This document shows positions 6,891-7,084 of a DNA stretch of 7,084 nt, in pieces. Below the pieces are notes generated by a model. That model did no database searches, was not told the origin of the DNA, and saw only the letters and a program-made list of their open reading frames with translations. Positions within the stretch are counted from its first letter, which is position 1, and each line of letters begins with the position of its first letter. This DNA is from SAT2750 sp964476375 (GTDB lineage Bacteria; Planctomycetota; Planctomycetia; Pirellulales; Pirellulaceae): contig CAYYZW010000191.1 of NCBI GenBank assembly GCA_964476375.1, positions 1 through 7,084 on the forward strand, written 5' to 3'. A program made the translations under genes and the position numbers.

Positions 6891-6909
6891 GTGCGGCGAC
6901 CTGTTGCAC
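6891..6909 (+). other. Possible stem-loop in the aspS leader
   Basis: GTGCGGC (6891-6897) and GTTGCAC (6903-6909) can pair over 7 positions, two of them G-U, around a 5-nt loop. The structure lies about 37 nt upstream of the aspS start in the 165-nt miaA-aspS spacer. Flanking GGGA (6883-6886) and TCCC (6916-6919) could extend it. There is no U-tract. Function is unknown and the structure may be incidental. Confidence 0.25.
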
Positions 6910-6946
6910 TCGATATCCCGTGTGCCGAGCCCCCAGGATTATCCCC

Positions 6947-7084
6947 TTGTTACGTACTCATACCTGCGGTGAACTTAGCGCGGACAATAATGGCCAGGAG
7001 GCGACTCTCTGCGGCTGGGTGGACAGTCCCCGGGACAATGGTGGGGCGGTATTCATCGCCCTCCGGGACCGTTACGGACAAACC
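6947..7084 (+). CDS. aspS: Aspartyl-tRNA synthetase, N-terminal part (AspS)
   Basis: The last 46 codons of the window encode the start of aspartyl-tRNA synthetase, which charges tRNA-Asp in the cytoplasm. The N-terminus LRTHTCGEL (2-10) and the anticodon-binding OB-fold pattern LCGWVDSPRDNGGAVFIALR (21-40) followed by DRYGQT match the bacterial AspRS opening. The usual RRRDHGG reads SPRDNGG here. The frame stays open to the window end. TTG 6947 is chosen because family members begin M-L-R-T-H-T-C-G and AGGA (6935-6938) sits 8 nt upstream. An in-frame GTG at 6920 is the only obvious alternative and would add nine residues that do not look conserved. Catalytic class II motifs lie beyond the window, so whether the enzyme is discriminating (tRNA-Asp only) or also charges tRNA-Asn cannot be read. 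Confidence 0.93.
   Translation, partial: MLRTHTCGELSADNNGQEATLCGWVDSPRDNGGAVFIALRDRYGQT

Noticed and set aside
6884..6909. AGGGTG followed by a GC-rich segment upstream of aspS, reminiscent of a T-box core
   Set aside because: The match to AGGGTGGNACCGCG breaks down after six bases, there is no terminator helix or Stem I, and T-boxes are mainly a Firmicutes/Actinobacteria device.

Overview
The window looks like ordinary chromosomal DNA from a GC-rich bacterium (roughly 60% GC by eye), most probably a planctomycete. The strongest pointer is the 746-residue protein that fuses a NatB-type ABC permease to a CPBP (Rce1/Abi-type) membrane-protease domain, an architecture I associate with Planctomycetes. 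Frequent GTG/TTG starts and weak Shine-Dalgarno sequences fit but prove nothing. The phylum assignment is inference; no rRNA or other marker is present.

Layout. Positions 1-68 hold the probable 3' end of an unidentified upstream gene. Positions 98-4408 hold three tightly packed plus-strand genes: a NatA-type ABC ATPase, the NatB-CPBP fusion (3 nt downstream) and a metal-dependent amidohydrolase/deaminase (21 nt further). This group runs head-on into a minus-strand histidine-biosynthesis pair, hisE then hisG (5643 down to 4416); only 7 nt separate the converging stop codons of the amidohydrolase and hisG. A divergent gap of about 110 nt separates hisE from miaA (plus strand, tRNA dimethylallyltransferase). 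After a 165-nt gap comes the first 46 codons of aspS (aspartyl-tRNA synthetase), cut by the window end.

How the genes work together. NatA and NatB-CPBP should form one membrane complex: ATPase plus permease, with an intramembrane protease-like module built into the permease. The amidohydrolase is probably co-transcribed with it, but no functional link can be read from sequence. HisG (step 1) and HisE (step 2) are the two opening enzymes of histidine biosynthesis; HisI, needed for step 3, is not fused to HisE and must lie elsewhere. MiaA and AspS both serve tRNA function.

There are no mobile elements, CRISPR arrays, tRNA or rRNA genes, and no gene-free stretch over 300 bases. The most interesting item is the permease-protease fusion with all its protease motifs intact. 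Two small hairpins (between hisE and hisG, and in the aspS leader) are secondary. I found no convincing evidence of a wholly new multi-gene system.
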